Source: Saturnia japonica (Eukaryota > Arthropoda > Insecta > Lepidoptera > Saturniidae). Taken from it: 64,000 nucleotides of DNA. Positions 23,301 to 34,288 of this stretch are shown here, in pieces; the first letter of the stretch is position 1, and every line of letters begins with the position of its first letter. Below the pieces are notes generated by a model. That model ran no database searches and was not told where the DNA came from. It saw nothing but the letters and a program-made list of their open reading frames with translations. Made by a program: the position numbers and the translations under genes. Location of the stretch: contig CM065325.1 of the NCBI GenBank assembly GCA_033032175.1, positions 4,988,930 to 5,052,929 of the forward strand, written 5' to 3'.

Positions 23301-24600
23301 CTTTCTGGAGTTTGGTGCGGTGCTCATTCTTTTTCTTTTATGTTAATATATAATGCAATGATAAGAAGTCTTTTAGACTATGGTTCTTTCACTCTTTGTC
23401 CTGTTAATAAATCTGTAATTCATAAACTTAACCTTATTCAATCTAAGAGCCTGCGTATTCTCATTGGGGCTATGAAAAGCACTCCCATTGATGCACTGCA
23501 AATAGAATGCGCAGATCCACCCCTGCACATAAGAAGACAGGATTTATCAGATCAGTATCTATACAAATCCTTTCAACTTTTGGACCATCCTCTTCATAAA
23601 AAAATAACATATATTCTTATAGGCTTATTGTTAAAAATAATAGCTACTGGCATCGAAGGCCTCTGCCGCATTTAATTCATAGCCTCAGGAATCTACATAA
23701 ACAGGAATGTACAATCACAAATTTTCCATGTAATCCTCTCTTCTTTTTTGATTACAGTGTGCTTATTTTCCAACCTAATGTAAGATTATCCATAGGTATA
23801 GAATTTTTTTTTTGTTAAATACTGATTCCAAACTTTTGAATTTTATTAAAAATAACGCTCCTAATGCTGAAGTTTTTTTTTTGCTGATGCATCTAAATTT
23901 GTTGAACCACTTAAAGGAAAATATTTTAAACTTTTCAAAAACTCTTCTCTAATATCTAACTTTTCTGGGGAATGCTTAGCTGTTATATTATATAGAATGT
24001 ATTAGCTATATCATAACGGAAAAAATTGCCAGGGCTGTGATCTTTACGGATTCTTTAAGTTGTTTACAATCTGTTGTACACAATCCTTTAAAAAAAAAAT
24101 TGGTCACCGATTTCTCTTGTAATTAAAAACAAACTGAAATATTGTGTGCAACTAGGTTTACAAGTTTCCTTGATATGGATTCCTGGTCATTCAGGTATCC
24201 GTGGTAATGAAAATGCTGATGGTTTGGCTAAATTGGCAGCTTTTCAAAGTGCTCCTGATAATACTTTATATAGCCAGGATTAACTTTCTTTTCTACCTCG
24301 TCAAGACTTGGTTGAAAGGTGGAATATGCACTGGGATCATTCAAGCAAACGTAAATTTTATAAAAGATTTCAATTTTGAATTGCTCTACAACCGTGGTTC
24401 TCCAAATGGAGATTTAGTAAGAAAATTACATCTATTATTTGGAGACTAAGGTTTGGCCATTGCTCTTCGCCAGTCCACCTGAACAAATTAAGAATTAGAG
24501 ATACATCTATCTGTGAGTGTGGTCTGGAAGAAGGTAACATTATGCATATTCTTTTCAACTGTTCTCTTTATAACTCTTTACCACTGTATGTGATTTTGTG
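20373..24600 (+). pseudogene. RNase H-bearing LINE, internally deleted and interrupted
   Basis: Opens with an ORF1-like start (MDLDPEPNPPPDK, 20373-20555) joined directly to the tail of the ORF2 endonuclease (GSDHFPIIISK at ~20554), so the middle is deleted. It continues through FPYKNVVSSNIQSPPWWDKE. A stop at 21187 and a 1.06 kb insertion at 21209-22278 interrupt it. The RT then runs DTSPGIDGIPYFF, SFRPVVLLSVLSKLTE, SSSQFGFRKERSVSD and VFLDIEAAYDNV, with GVP-stop-GSVLSPILYDVY and QYADGLLIYSS (the YADD box has become YADG, so the second Asp is lost). Near 23880-24230 an RNase H reads in pieces, including VSLIWIPGHSG and GNENADGLAKLA. A Cys-rich end CECGLEEGN..HILFNC follows near 24510. Many stops and shifts mean it is dead. 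It probably belongs to the I/R1/LOA group. Confidence 0.8.
21209..22278. mobile_element. Non-coding DNA element with terminal hairpins, copy A
   Basis: Starts GAAGTGAAACTTCTTTA (21209) and near its other end has the reverse complement TAAAGAAGTTTCACTTC (22225-22241). After that it continues ~30 bp through GTGTACTCTGGTACAC (a perfect 6 bp stem hairpin, ~22248-22263) and (CA)n. It sits inside the LINE reading frame between CCTTTTT and CAGTACAGG. Removing it with one T run restores the reading ...LDAPF-SVQEL.... Copy B lies in MED6 intron 1. It does not code for a protein. Confidence 0.8.
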
Positions 24601-24860
24601 TAATTAAAGGGCTATTCTTCCTTTCGACCTGCCATCTAACCTATCTCTCAGTAATAATATATATATATATATTAAATCATTAGTAAAATTTCTTAATCAT
24701 CATAAATTGTGATTGTATTTATTTATTGCCATTTCTTCATTTACCCACCTATTATTGCCTCCATCCGCCTAAAGTATCGAAATCACATAACTTGAAAATG
24801 GCAGTAATAGTCTCTAAAGAGGACTGGGTTGCCAAGTTTGAAAAAAGAAGAAGAAGAACA
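24601..24860 (+). repeat. 3' end of the LINE with (GAA)n tail
   Basis: The 3' untranslated end includes an (AT)n microsatellite at 24657-24672 and 'atggcagtaatagtctctaaa', finishing in 'aaaaaagaagaagaagaac'. A related tail, 'aatggcaaatgc' with (AAG)n, is at 57.36-57.42 kb. Confidence 0.55.
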
Positions 24861-24934
24861 TGAGAAGAACCTTTTGTACCTAGTACCTAGCTAGAGACTC
24901 CTCTGTCCTCTGGTTATTGGTATATGCCTACAGA

Positions 24935-25510
24935 CTGTGTCCAAGTTGGCCATTTTGTGGCTATATCTGGCAACATTTAACATTGGTTTTATGCCAAAAA
25001 TATCAAATAATAAAGGATAAATATTTTAGCCACGAATTTAGCAACACTTATAATAATACACAATATTTTATATTTCCATAGCATAGTACTTCTTTTCACA
25101 CATCTACAATGCCATTGGAGAATCAGTATTCTATGATTTGCCTCTGACGGCTCTATTCCTCTATCTGAAATGCTGAGGGGGAAAGATTATTAAAATTTAG
25201 CATCCTAAGAGCAGTAAAGAAAAAAGTATGTATAGAAATAAGATAAGTTTACATACACTTCATTGTTTACTAAGAAAAAGATATTGCTTAAAAACTGCTT
25301 TCCTTGTTTTTAAAAAATCAGAACCATCAGCATCTAGGTTGAATCAACGTATATTCAATAAATAAAACGTTTTTAAGTTAAGAACATGTTTGTTTTCAAA
25401 CCAAATTTTTGGACACTTTTTAGGGTACGAAATTTTCAACATTCTAGCAACTTCATCAAAGTGGTTGGCCACTTCTTGTTTCCTTGACTTCGGCAACACT
25501 GGCTACAGAC
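24935..25510 (+). mobile_element. hAT transposon remnant, copy 1
   Basis: Inverted, diverged counterpart of 32762-33560. Shared blocks are 'ggctatatctggcaacattta', 'aataaaacgttt', 'cgaa/acaaaatttnaacattcta' and a terminal 'ggcaacactgg'. The reading FYDLPLTALFL fits the hAT C-terminal dimerisation region seen better in the other copy. It ends about 50 bp before YAE1. Confidence 0.6.
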
Positions 25511-25558
25511 CGACTTTTCTTTAGTAACAAATCATATTGTTTAGATTAAAAATAAAAT

Positions 25559-26110
25559 ATGAATGAAAATGGGAACAATTTATTGAACAATACGTGGAAC
25601 CGTGCCATGCTACCAATACATAAAGTACGTTATTTTGTTTATAAATAAATTTCATACGTTGCGGATATAGATATTCATGCTCCGATTCACTAAGATTTGT
25701 TTGTTAGATTATCGCACTAAAATTATTACACTATAGATTGGATATATGGATGGCGCAACGGACGGTCAAGCGGCAGTATTTCAGTCGAGTTTTGATATGG
25801 GTTACGCACAAGGATTAAGCTTTGGACATGAATTGGGGTTCAAAAAAGGAATAAGGTTTAAACTAAATCATTATAGTAATCAGTTTTGTAACTTAATTTT
25901 TCACTGGGTACATTATCAATTTATTCCTAATATTTATATTTCAGTATACCTTCAAAAACTGACAAGCCTCAATCATTAACGGAACTTCAAAATATAAACT
26001 GCCAAATCTGTACAAATAGTAAATTACTGGACGAAAATATAGGTAATTTATATAATATTCAACAGGAAAAAAATATGATATTAATTGAAGAATATATAAA
26101 TAATAATTGA
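25559..26110 (+). CDS. YAE1D1: YAE1 domain protein (Fe-S cluster adaptor), 3 exons
   Basis: Exons 25559-25624, 25737-25855 and 25945-26110 give 116 residues. Introns are GTACGT..TAG, GTTTAA..CAG, and all phases agree. Exon 2 carries the deca-GX3 motif of Yae1/Lto1 proteins: glycine at residues 24, 28, 32, 44, 48, 52, 56 and 60, i.e. 8 of 10 positions spaced exactly four apart (IGYMDGATDGQ, MGYAQGLSFGHELGFKKG). In yeast and human, Yae1 works with Lto1 to hand the cytosolic Fe-S assembly targeting complex to the ribosome-recycling ATPase Rli1/ABCE1. The segment before the motif (NNTWNRAMLPIHK) has the Trp-containing start seen in YAE1 rather than LTO1. The C-terminal part (ELQNINCQICTNSK, IEEYINNN) is short compared with human YAE1. 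MED6 lies tail to tail 81 bp away. The start codon is the first ATG of the frame and is plausible, not proven. Confidence 0.85.
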
Positions 26111-26191
26111 TAAATATTAAAAAGTTTTTGATTATAAACAGAAGTATCTATTACGTTAAATATATTTCATTATAAACTTATTACAGTTTAA

Positions 26192-29100
26192 TCATAAATT
26201 CCTTTGTTTCTTTTCTGGTGGAGGTTTCATGTTTTCCTGTTTAATTTCAGTTTTAATCTCTGAATGAACTTGTAAAGAGCCATTTGTCATATCTGAACTG
26301 TTTGGATCTATTGGTTCTTGCTTTATTGTTATATTGTTAATGTTAATATCTGTTTTAACTCCATCTTTCTCATTTGTATTCTCACTCTTCACAGTTACTC
26401 CATTTACCTAAAGAAAAATAGTAACAATATACAATATATAAAAAATTAATTCCATATTTTGTAAAACAATTATAAAAATAAAAAAAAGTATAAATTTATT
26501 AAATTAATATACTAGAAATACTCATGTGGTTAATGCCTCCTAGATTTGTAAATTCTGCTTGCTTGTGACAAAATATTTCAAGTCCTTGCAATCTTATTTC
26601 TATAATAAAAAGTCCTTGGGAGGATGCCTAAAGCAGTATTGTACTCCCCACACTGAATATGCTTAGTACCTACAGAATATTATTAAATAATGTATTTAAA
26701 ACAAAATACATGTAGATGCAATGTACAATATGCAAATAGCATACCTGATTAGCTTGTGTTATTGGCAAAGGAAACTGTCTTACAAGTTCAGCCAATAACA
26801 TGTCTACCCTCTGCCTTTGAAAAAGAGTTGATTGCTCCTCTTTAGGTGTACTTGGCACTTCTTTTGGTATTGATTGTCCTGCATTATAAGGACCTATTCC
26901 TGTACCAACATATAACAGAAATCAGCTTAAGATACTTTATAAATTTGATTAACATTATTCTTTTATGGTGATATTAATGAACAATAAACTTTTGATGGTG
27001 TTGCATTTAACCTAATATAATAGAATATATCTCAACACAATTTACACAAGAATAATGTGAAATTTGGGTAATTTCTGTTTTTATGAAATCAAGTGTACAA
27101 TCAATATTTTCAACTTAGTCTCAATTGCTGGTGTAGATCTGAAATACTTTTTATAAAGACCTGGTTTATTAGCTTTGAAGTCCCACCAATAGCCTTTACT
27201 TGGATGATATCTGGAGTATGACATAGTTTCTTCGAATGAACACTGTAAGTGATGGACTGCTGATAACTGAAAATGATTGGCTTTTAATTTTTAACCCTAG
27301 AAAGATAATCATATTTTAACCTACTTTAAAGATAATCATACGTCTTGAAGACATACTGAACTTAAAAGGTGCATATTTGACAAATTGAAATAATTAAATA
27401 GTAAGAAGGTAAATAAATAATTAGTTTGGGGTTTCATACTATAAATAAAACCAAATTTATTATGAGAAATATAATATAATGTAAAAAAAAATACAATTTT
27501 CTAAGCCACTTTAAAGAAAAAATTATGTTTATTTTGAGATCTAAATCAAATTTTTAAAATGTAAATACAAAAGATTAAATATTAATCAGTCATTATCCTT
27601 AATGATAATAATAATTTTTATCCTAAATCACAATTAGGTAGAGCCTAAATTACATAAACTACTTTTGGGTTCACTGCAAATTAGCTTTTTACACATAAAT
27701 ATGTTATTTCTGATATCAATATGCACAATATCTTTTCTTTTTGACGACTGGCTCCTTATTCTAATCCACAGGAGCGTTACTTGGTAGCAACCCTTGAATA
27801 TTCGTTGGGTCATGTCTTTTGAGCGTATATCTTCCAACTTTTCTCTCCTCTGTTATAAATAATTAATTGAAAGCATATAAAACAGGCTCACAAATATCTT
27901 TACACATGTGAGTTGGTCTTCTTGATGTTCGCATTATATTTATAGCAGAGATTCTTCCTCTATTTTAACAACGCAATTGCTTTGCGCGATTCTGAAGTCA
28001 ACTTTAAATCTCTATTTTTTTGAAGATGGTTGAGTCGATGATACCTGCTTGTCCTCCGATGGCAAGTCTATTATTTCAGTAGCAACTTTGTTCGACCGAC
28101 TCATCTTCGGTGACATTCTATGCATCATCTTGAACTAAATCATCTTTTGTTTCACTGTAGCTCTGTGAAGGAATCTCGTCGTCACTATTCTCCAATATTA
28201 CCTTGACTAGGGACAAGAGTACCACATCTAGCCATTGCAGTGAAATTTACCAAAATTATGGCAAGAAGTCCAAAAGTTATACAAAGGATAATCATACGTC
28301 TGTCAGACATATGCCATATATGTATCTATGTAGTTATTGTACTTACCGTAGTGATATAGCTATCTCCTCTAAGCTCTGTTCGGCAAGTGAGTTAACTGAG
28401 AGTTGGCATGCTATGATGCCAAATAAAAAATGTGCGGATACAAATTCACACAGGCCATTTAATTCCAAACTAAGCAAAGCTTGTACTATGGTAACTAAAC
28501 AGCTCATATAGATATTTAACACCCAGACACACAACTGACAATTATGCTCATCACACAAAAGTCGGTCATGAGCAGGGATCGATCCCGTGACCTCTCGGCT
28601 CAATAGTAGAGTTTACTACCACTGCCCACAAGGCCAGTCAAACAAAAGATACTACAATACTTGTGTTTCACTTATGTCTCAAAGATGTAGATTATCTTTC
28701 TAGGTTTAAATAACAGGTACACATTAAGTTATTATCTATGTCAATTTAAATCTTACCAGTCTGGAATTCAATACACTAGCTAAGTCGGGTGCTTGATAGA
28801 CAATTCCTGCAATGATATAATAATCAGCAAGAGGTGTTGCCTGTGTGGGACTATGTCTGTGTTGTTTTCTTATCACATATAATATTGGCTCTTGTACATG
28901 CAACAGTATATATTCTAAACCAGTCATATTCCTGGAAGAATGCTTCATTTAATACAGTTGTAAGGTAAGACCACACAGAGCAGAACTGAAACTGCAGTGG
29001 AGCGGCATGGCATGTCATGACCAAAATATTCTTTATATGAAACTGTATGAGGCATACCACACTATGTGCAGTACAGAGCTGCAATGCAGTGCTGTATGTT

Positions 29101-31195
29101 TCATACAGCTTCATATATAGAATATTTAGCCATGACGTGCTGCACTGCTCTACTGCAAGTCAGTTTTATTTTTTATTTATTAAGCTAACTAAAAATTACA
29201 TTGTACAGTTAATATTCTAACAATGGTCCCCAAAAATAGGCAAGACCATGTCCTCTGCTTAGTACAGTCTTACCTTTCAAGGTTAACAAATATTGTAGGG
29301 TAGTGTCTAAGACATAAATAATTTTACTATGAACAGAGAATTTATTAATATAACAATGACTCAAAAGTATCACATTACAAGTACAACAGCTAATGTGAGC
29401 AACTCTGGCACCACAGAACACTAGTCCCTATACAGATTTGGAGAACACTGATTGTTTGTTTGGGTTGTTAGATATAATCAAATTTACTATTCATAGTAAT
29501 TAGTTTTATTGGTATTGGTACAATAGATAAAAATGTTCCAATTATTGTACTAGGAAACTAACCATAACAAATTTTTCCTTATTTAGAATTTTGAAAATTT
29601 TTAATAAGAATAAAAAATACACCTAACCTAATATACAAATTTATAAACAAGAAACATTTTAATTGGATCACCAACTAATAACTTTATGATATTTGGTATC
29701 TTTCTCTCTCCATTCTAATGTTCATTATTTGTACATAATTATGAAGGAGTATTATTGAAGTGAAACTTCTTTATCAATGTGTGGGAGAAATTTTGTAGCA
29801 ATCGTCATGTTTTTCGGTTACGCGCCATGTTTCTTTTTTTATCAAAGTTTAGTATAGTGACGTAAAGAATATAATGTAATATATTATAATAATAACAACA
29901 ATATATTAGTTTTGAAGTTTGGTTTGAAATAAGAATAACAATATATTAATTTGAAAGTGATAAAATAAGAAGACTTATTCAAATTTAAGTGAATTTACAA
30001 GAAAAGTGAGAGTGATTATATATTTCGTTTTATAAATTCAACACGTATGAGCATGATTTTAATATTTATTTGAGGTTAACCTCACTTTTTGATTGTAAGT
30101 ATCAGTGAATGTATATAAATCTGTTAAAATTAGCAAGTATTAATAAATATGACTGTAAATCTAGTGAACATTATTAATTCTAAAAACAATAAAAAATATA
30201 AATTAAATAATAATTTAAAAATAAAACAAAACACGATTAGAAAATAAAAATATGTATACGTACATCTTTTTTAATTGTTCGTTTTTAATGATTTATTTAT
30301 TTAAAAAATTTGTTTTTCTTAAGGCTTAAGGCCTTATCTACCCCATTTTCGTGAAGTTGCAAATAGTAGATAAATGATATGTCGTAAAGAAGTTTCACTT
30401 CTTACCTGTGTACTCTGGTACACACACATTTTTATATACTAATTTTGATGAATACTTACAAAGAAAAATGGACATAACCCACCCAACAAAACTCATTGTC
30501 CGCCCTAAAGAAATTGATATTATTGAAGGAATTACACTTTTGATTATTTTCATCTTAAGAAAAAAACTTACAATTATTTATTACATATTCCTTGGAAAAT
30601 TTTCATCTCGCTCAAAAATTTGATTTTTAATTAAATTACCGAAATTAAAAACTTATAATGGCTGATGATCAGCTGGCTGGCTGGCTGCCCCTTTAGCAAA
30701 ATTCCATAGCAACACCAATGCAAAGAAAAGACTTAGGAGTAAGGCAATATATACTTTAATTTTGAATTTTATAGGTCAGTGAACTAAACACACTTTTATG
30801 TTTAAGATTTACAATGTCCTCATATGATAAACTCAGATTAGAAGAATATACAAGCTGTTTCCATTATTTGCCAGTCATACTTTATACTAACTAGTTGAAA
30901 CTATTGTTAATTTTGCTTGTAGACCTTTGATACAAATACAACGAAAACCCTTTATAATTTTATTAAAACTTGATATAAGACTTTTAGATACTTACTGCAG
31001 TTGATCCATGCTAAGACGCTGCATCTTAACAACTTCATTATTACAAGTACGATCGAAAAATGGATTCGAGCGTTCTGAAAAGTAATCCATTATATTGGAA
31101 GGGTTCAGAACTGGTATCCAAGCCGAATCATGCCATGATAAACCTAACGGATTTTCAGATGCCAAAGGTAAGTTACCAATCCTCCCGGGCATCAT
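26192..31195 (-). CDS. MED6: Mediator complex subunit 6, 5 exons
   Basis: Exons (minus): 31195-30996, 28931-28757, 27266-27161, 26899-26745 and 26407-26192; 852 nt, 283 residues, phases 2-0-1-0. Exon 1 carries the family hallmark [32 protein letters not shown] and VVKMQRLS. Exon 2 gives [19 protein letters not shown] and [18 protein letters not shown], exon 3 [13 protein letters not shown], and exon 4 [22 protein letters not shown]6 is a head-module subunit of Mediator, which links activators to RNA polymerase II in the nucleus. Exon 5 is a species-variable acidic/basic tail with four consensus SUMO-type motifs (see findings). The exon 3 donor (CCAG|GTCTTT) is weak; it was chosen because it keeps the frame with a good acceptor. 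Intron 1 holds a transposon copy, and intron 2 a piggyBac-like remnant and a tRNA-derived SINE piece. Confidence 0.95.
27640..28200 (-). pseudogene. piggyBac-like transposase remnant in MED6 intron 2
   Basis: Near 28200-28130 the minus strand reads [18 protein letters not shown], an acidic N-terminal stretch of the sort found in piggyBac transposases. Near 27840-27650 shifting frames give [21 protein letters not shown] and NNIFMCKK, resembling the C-terminal Cys-rich finger of that family. The catalytic middle is missing. The evidence is motif-like only, and the identity is tentative. Confidence 0.4.
28545..28640 (-). repeat. tRNA-derived SINE fragment
   Basis: On the minus strand a TGGCCTTGTGGGCAGTGG block (~28619-28636, like a tRNA A box) is followed ~45 bp later by GGGATCGATCCC (28575-28586, like a B box). 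The spacing is that of the internal pol III promoter of tRNA-like SINEs. There is no cloverleaf with an acceptor stem, so it is not a tRNA gene. Confidence 0.5.
29757..30428. mobile_element. Non-coding DNA element with terminal hairpins, copy B
   Basis: Same start (GAAGTGAAACTTCTTTATC) and same end (…GAAGTTTCACTTC then GTGTACTCTGGTACAC and CA repeats) as copy A at 21209. The inner ~450 bp are almost identical, and about 380 bp of copy A (21775-22150) are missing here. It lies in MED6 intron 1, flanked by short T-rich sequence. Confidence 0.8.
30478..30740 (+). repeat. Diverged dispersed repeat, partner at 50.04-50.29 kb
   Basis: Shares with 50041-50290, in order, 'caacaaaactcattgtccgcccta', 'gaaattaaaaactt' and 'gatcagctggctggctg' (small differences). 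Class unknown; the copies differ by perhaps a third. Confidence 0.5.
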
Positions 31196-31321
31196 CTTGC
31201 AACTTGCAGTATAAACAGTTACCTGTTGTAACTATTGATATAAAAAATAACGACAAAATAGAAAACTCGTATAGTAAATTAGTAATACAGGGAAAGAAAA
31301 CTGTTCTGTGGAGTGGACATG

Positions 31322-32761
31322 AGTAATAGAGTTGTGTCGCTCGCGGCGAAAGATTAGAAGATATATAATCCCGCCAAAAGAGCGAGTATATCAGTAACTC
31401 ACTTGTTTGTAAAGTATATCTTTAGCTCTTTAGCTCTCAGTAATAATGTTCGCTCGGATATAATCAGAGCGATTCAGATCAGTTGAATAAAAAGATACAC
31501 CTCATTCTTACTTAAGAAAGAGATAGGTAGCTAACTCGATCCAACAAGCGGAGAGCGGAAAGGCAATCGGGTACTAATGATTATAAGAAAACTTACGTTA
31601 CACCTTGATAATAAAGCACAATATTGGTTACGTAATTACCGTGTCAAGTATTTATGTAGTTTGAAGTGTTTTTATTTTAAAGGGTTTTTGTTTCAGTATT
31701 TCTAATTTTGAATTTAATTTAATGTCACGCGTGATTTGACCCATGCACTTTGAACGTCGTATCGCTAAAAATAATTATCGTTACCTACGTATTTCGGATT
31801 GTGTACATTATTAGGTACCTATACATAAAAAACTTTCTAAAGTGACTAGCAAATTTGTAAAAAAATATTGACTTATTACATGTTTATATTTTAAGGTAGA
31901 TAATGTACATATACATTTTTTCAATTCAAATCATTATAAATGTAGCCATGGCCACTGATTTTAAAATACGCTAACATATTTTGTTACTCACACGATCTTC
32001 TTCAGTTTTATTGTTGTTATTACAGGTTTTAATATAATAATTTGACTATCTCTATAATACATACTTTTGCATTTCTAGATTGACATACTTTAGCCTGCTA
32101 ATTGTTAATAATGATGGAAATCAAATGTTTGAATAATATTTTTCAAGATATCTCTATTCTAAACAAAATAGTTGACAATAATTTAATACGTTTTTGTAAA
32201 TCGTAAGATTTGTTTTTGTAAGATATATCTCGCTCTTTATCAACCAAACAGCTCTGTAAATCATTACATCAGTGAGCCCGATATCTCTCGCTCTGAGCGA
32301 GATATAAAAGAGAGATATATATCTTTCATTGAAAAGATATATATCACTCTTTTCTTTTCAGTGATATACTTTGCGCAAGAGTAATGAGTAATACTCATCA
32401 AAGAATATACACTTGATACTCATTAATACTGCGATACGCAGCGCAATTGCGCTAACTCAGTTTATTGCACCGAATGTGATAACACACTTATTCCAAATGT
32501 GTTGTCATTGTTGACGCATCGCATAGCGCCAAGCCACGCAGGCCGTGCAAGTAACCCGGTTCATTAATTTCTCTAATTCGCTTGCCTCACGTACCAATGT
32601 ACCATTTTCCTCCGTCATGAGTTAGCACAAGGAATTTTAATGAGTTACCCATGTCTACTAACGACTGTGTAGCCATGGGTAACACTGCGCTGTCGCGCAA
32701 ATGCACCACCTCATTTTACTACGTCGCACACATATTCTAAATGTGCTGCCGCACAGCGCCA
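31322..32761. other. Intergenic stretch upstream of MED6
   Basis: No coding region. 32220-32360 is rich in short inverted repeats (for example 'atatctctcgctctgagcgagatat' at ~32281), and 31330-31560 has related 'gagcgag' and 'tatatct' pieces, consistent with a degraded MITE. The MED6 promoter should lie within the first few hundred bases; no core element can be named with confidence. Confidence 0.4.
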
Positions 32762-33560
32762 GTGTTGCCAAGTCAATGGAACAATAAATGGCCAGACACT
32801 TTTGTAAAGATGGTAGAATGTTTAAATTTTTGTATCTTAAAAGTGGCTAAAAGTAACCAAAGAAAAATTGGGTTAAAACAGACACAAATTTCATAACTTT
32901 GAAACGTTTTATTTAGTCATCCAATGTAAAATCAGCAGAATATTCATTTGTTTTTAATGGTACTGATTCTGTAGAACAAAGAAAAGAATATTTTTCCTGT
33001 TTCCCGATTTGATTCAACACTTCCTCGGGTAATTGATAAGAAGCACATGACTTCTTTTTTTTTTATAATATCTTATTCTTACTTATTCTTGTGACTAAGC
33101 ACATCTTATTTCTATGCTTTGTATTTACCATACTTATCATACTGAATAATCTTTCCATCTCAGCATTTTAGTATGATAAAGATAGAGCAATCAAAGCCAA
33201 ATCACTCAAATCATGAAATACTTTTTCCCCAGCTGCATTTTTATAACTTTTGAATAGAACCCAAAATTGTACAATATTAAAGAACTATCCCATTTGTGCA
33301 AGTGTATTAAGAACCATTGTTGCATCAGCCTATAAATTTTTCGTCACAAAATCCCAGTGTTTGGGCTAATTGGAAATGGAGGAAGTATTAAATATTATGT
33401 AATATTATTATTTTGCTGTAATTTTACCTTGTCAACAATTTAAACTTGCTAAATTTTGTAGCTAAAATATTTAGCCAATAGAATTTTTATATTTTTGGGT
33501 ATCAATTTTAAATGTTGCCAGATATAGCCAGGAAATGGCCAACTTGGCACCTTGCAGAGC
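32762..33560 (-). mobile_element. hAT transposon remnant, copy 2
   Basis: On the minus strand ~33220-33100 reads FHDLSDLALIALSL, then NAEMERLFSMI and NTKHRNKM, the characteristic C-terminal dimerisation region of hAT transposases, followed by a SYQLPEEVL-type end. Stops are present, so it is inactive. It is the inverted partner of 24935-25510. Confidence 0.65.
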
Positions 33561-33748
33561 GAGCCGGCTAGCGATGAGAAAAAAATCGAGTAATAATTAG
33601 TTTTTTTATTAAATCAATTTTTTATATTAAAATAACAATTATTGAATAATCAATTTCTTTGCACTGTCGATTTTTCTCTATAGATCTAATTTTTTTTTGA
33701 GGCAGTAGGTATTCAATCACCCTTCTTCATACTAACTTGCCAACTAGT

Positions 33749-34288
33749 CCTCTTTGATTTTTTTTTTTTTTTTTTTTTTAGAACTGACTACACTGTTAGC
33801 CTTAGGGGCCCTAAAGCCGCTGCGGCTTTTATAGCTTCACCGGACTTGGGGGCGAGCGCAGAGGGCACTCAGCCGCGAAAGTTTTGTGGACGACTCGCAC
33901 GAGGGTGCCAAAGTGGCCGGACCTCGGCTCGGGCGGTCGTCGCGTTCGCAAATAGGTCGTGATCTATTCGAATCCCTACACCTACGATTCGAGCTAACTA
34001 AATGTACACATAGGCACGTTCCCTTCCTCCTGGGAGGAAGGAAGGAACCGTGCGTATGTGTATTCAGTAATCGGAATGTTTCTACACTAACTAGCGCTAA
34101 CTAACTAGCGTAAAAAAAGAAAAAAAAAAGGTCCGTCACAGAACCTATGTACCTGTGTGGTGTGCACGTGTGTATGTTCATACGTGTGTAGTGTTGTATG
34201 TAGGTAGCTAAGTGATGCACGTACAGTGTCACTTGTATCGCGCGGGCGGTTGCCTGACCCAAGGGTTTCACACCGAGCCCTCTTTGAT
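33749..34288 (-). mobile_element. Jockey 3'UTR-only copy 1 with 10 bp TSD
   Basis: The body 33759-34278 is the 3'UTR and poly(A) of the Jockey element and nothing else; the TSD 'cctctttgat' is at 33749-33758 and 34279-34288. Its 5' end (minus strand) is CTCGGTGTGAAACCC, about 12 bases after the ORF2 stop of the full element. It shares with the copy at 38826 a ~13 bp duplication ('actaactagcgct') and several substitutions that the full-length element lacks. Confidence 0.9.

Noticed and set aside
24655..24674. (AT)n run
   Set aside because: Simple microsatellite in a LINE 3' region; no further meaning.
31060..31326. 88-codon plus-strand frame over MED6 exon 1
   Set aside because: It is the reverse of a highly conserved MED6 exon and shows no motif of its own.
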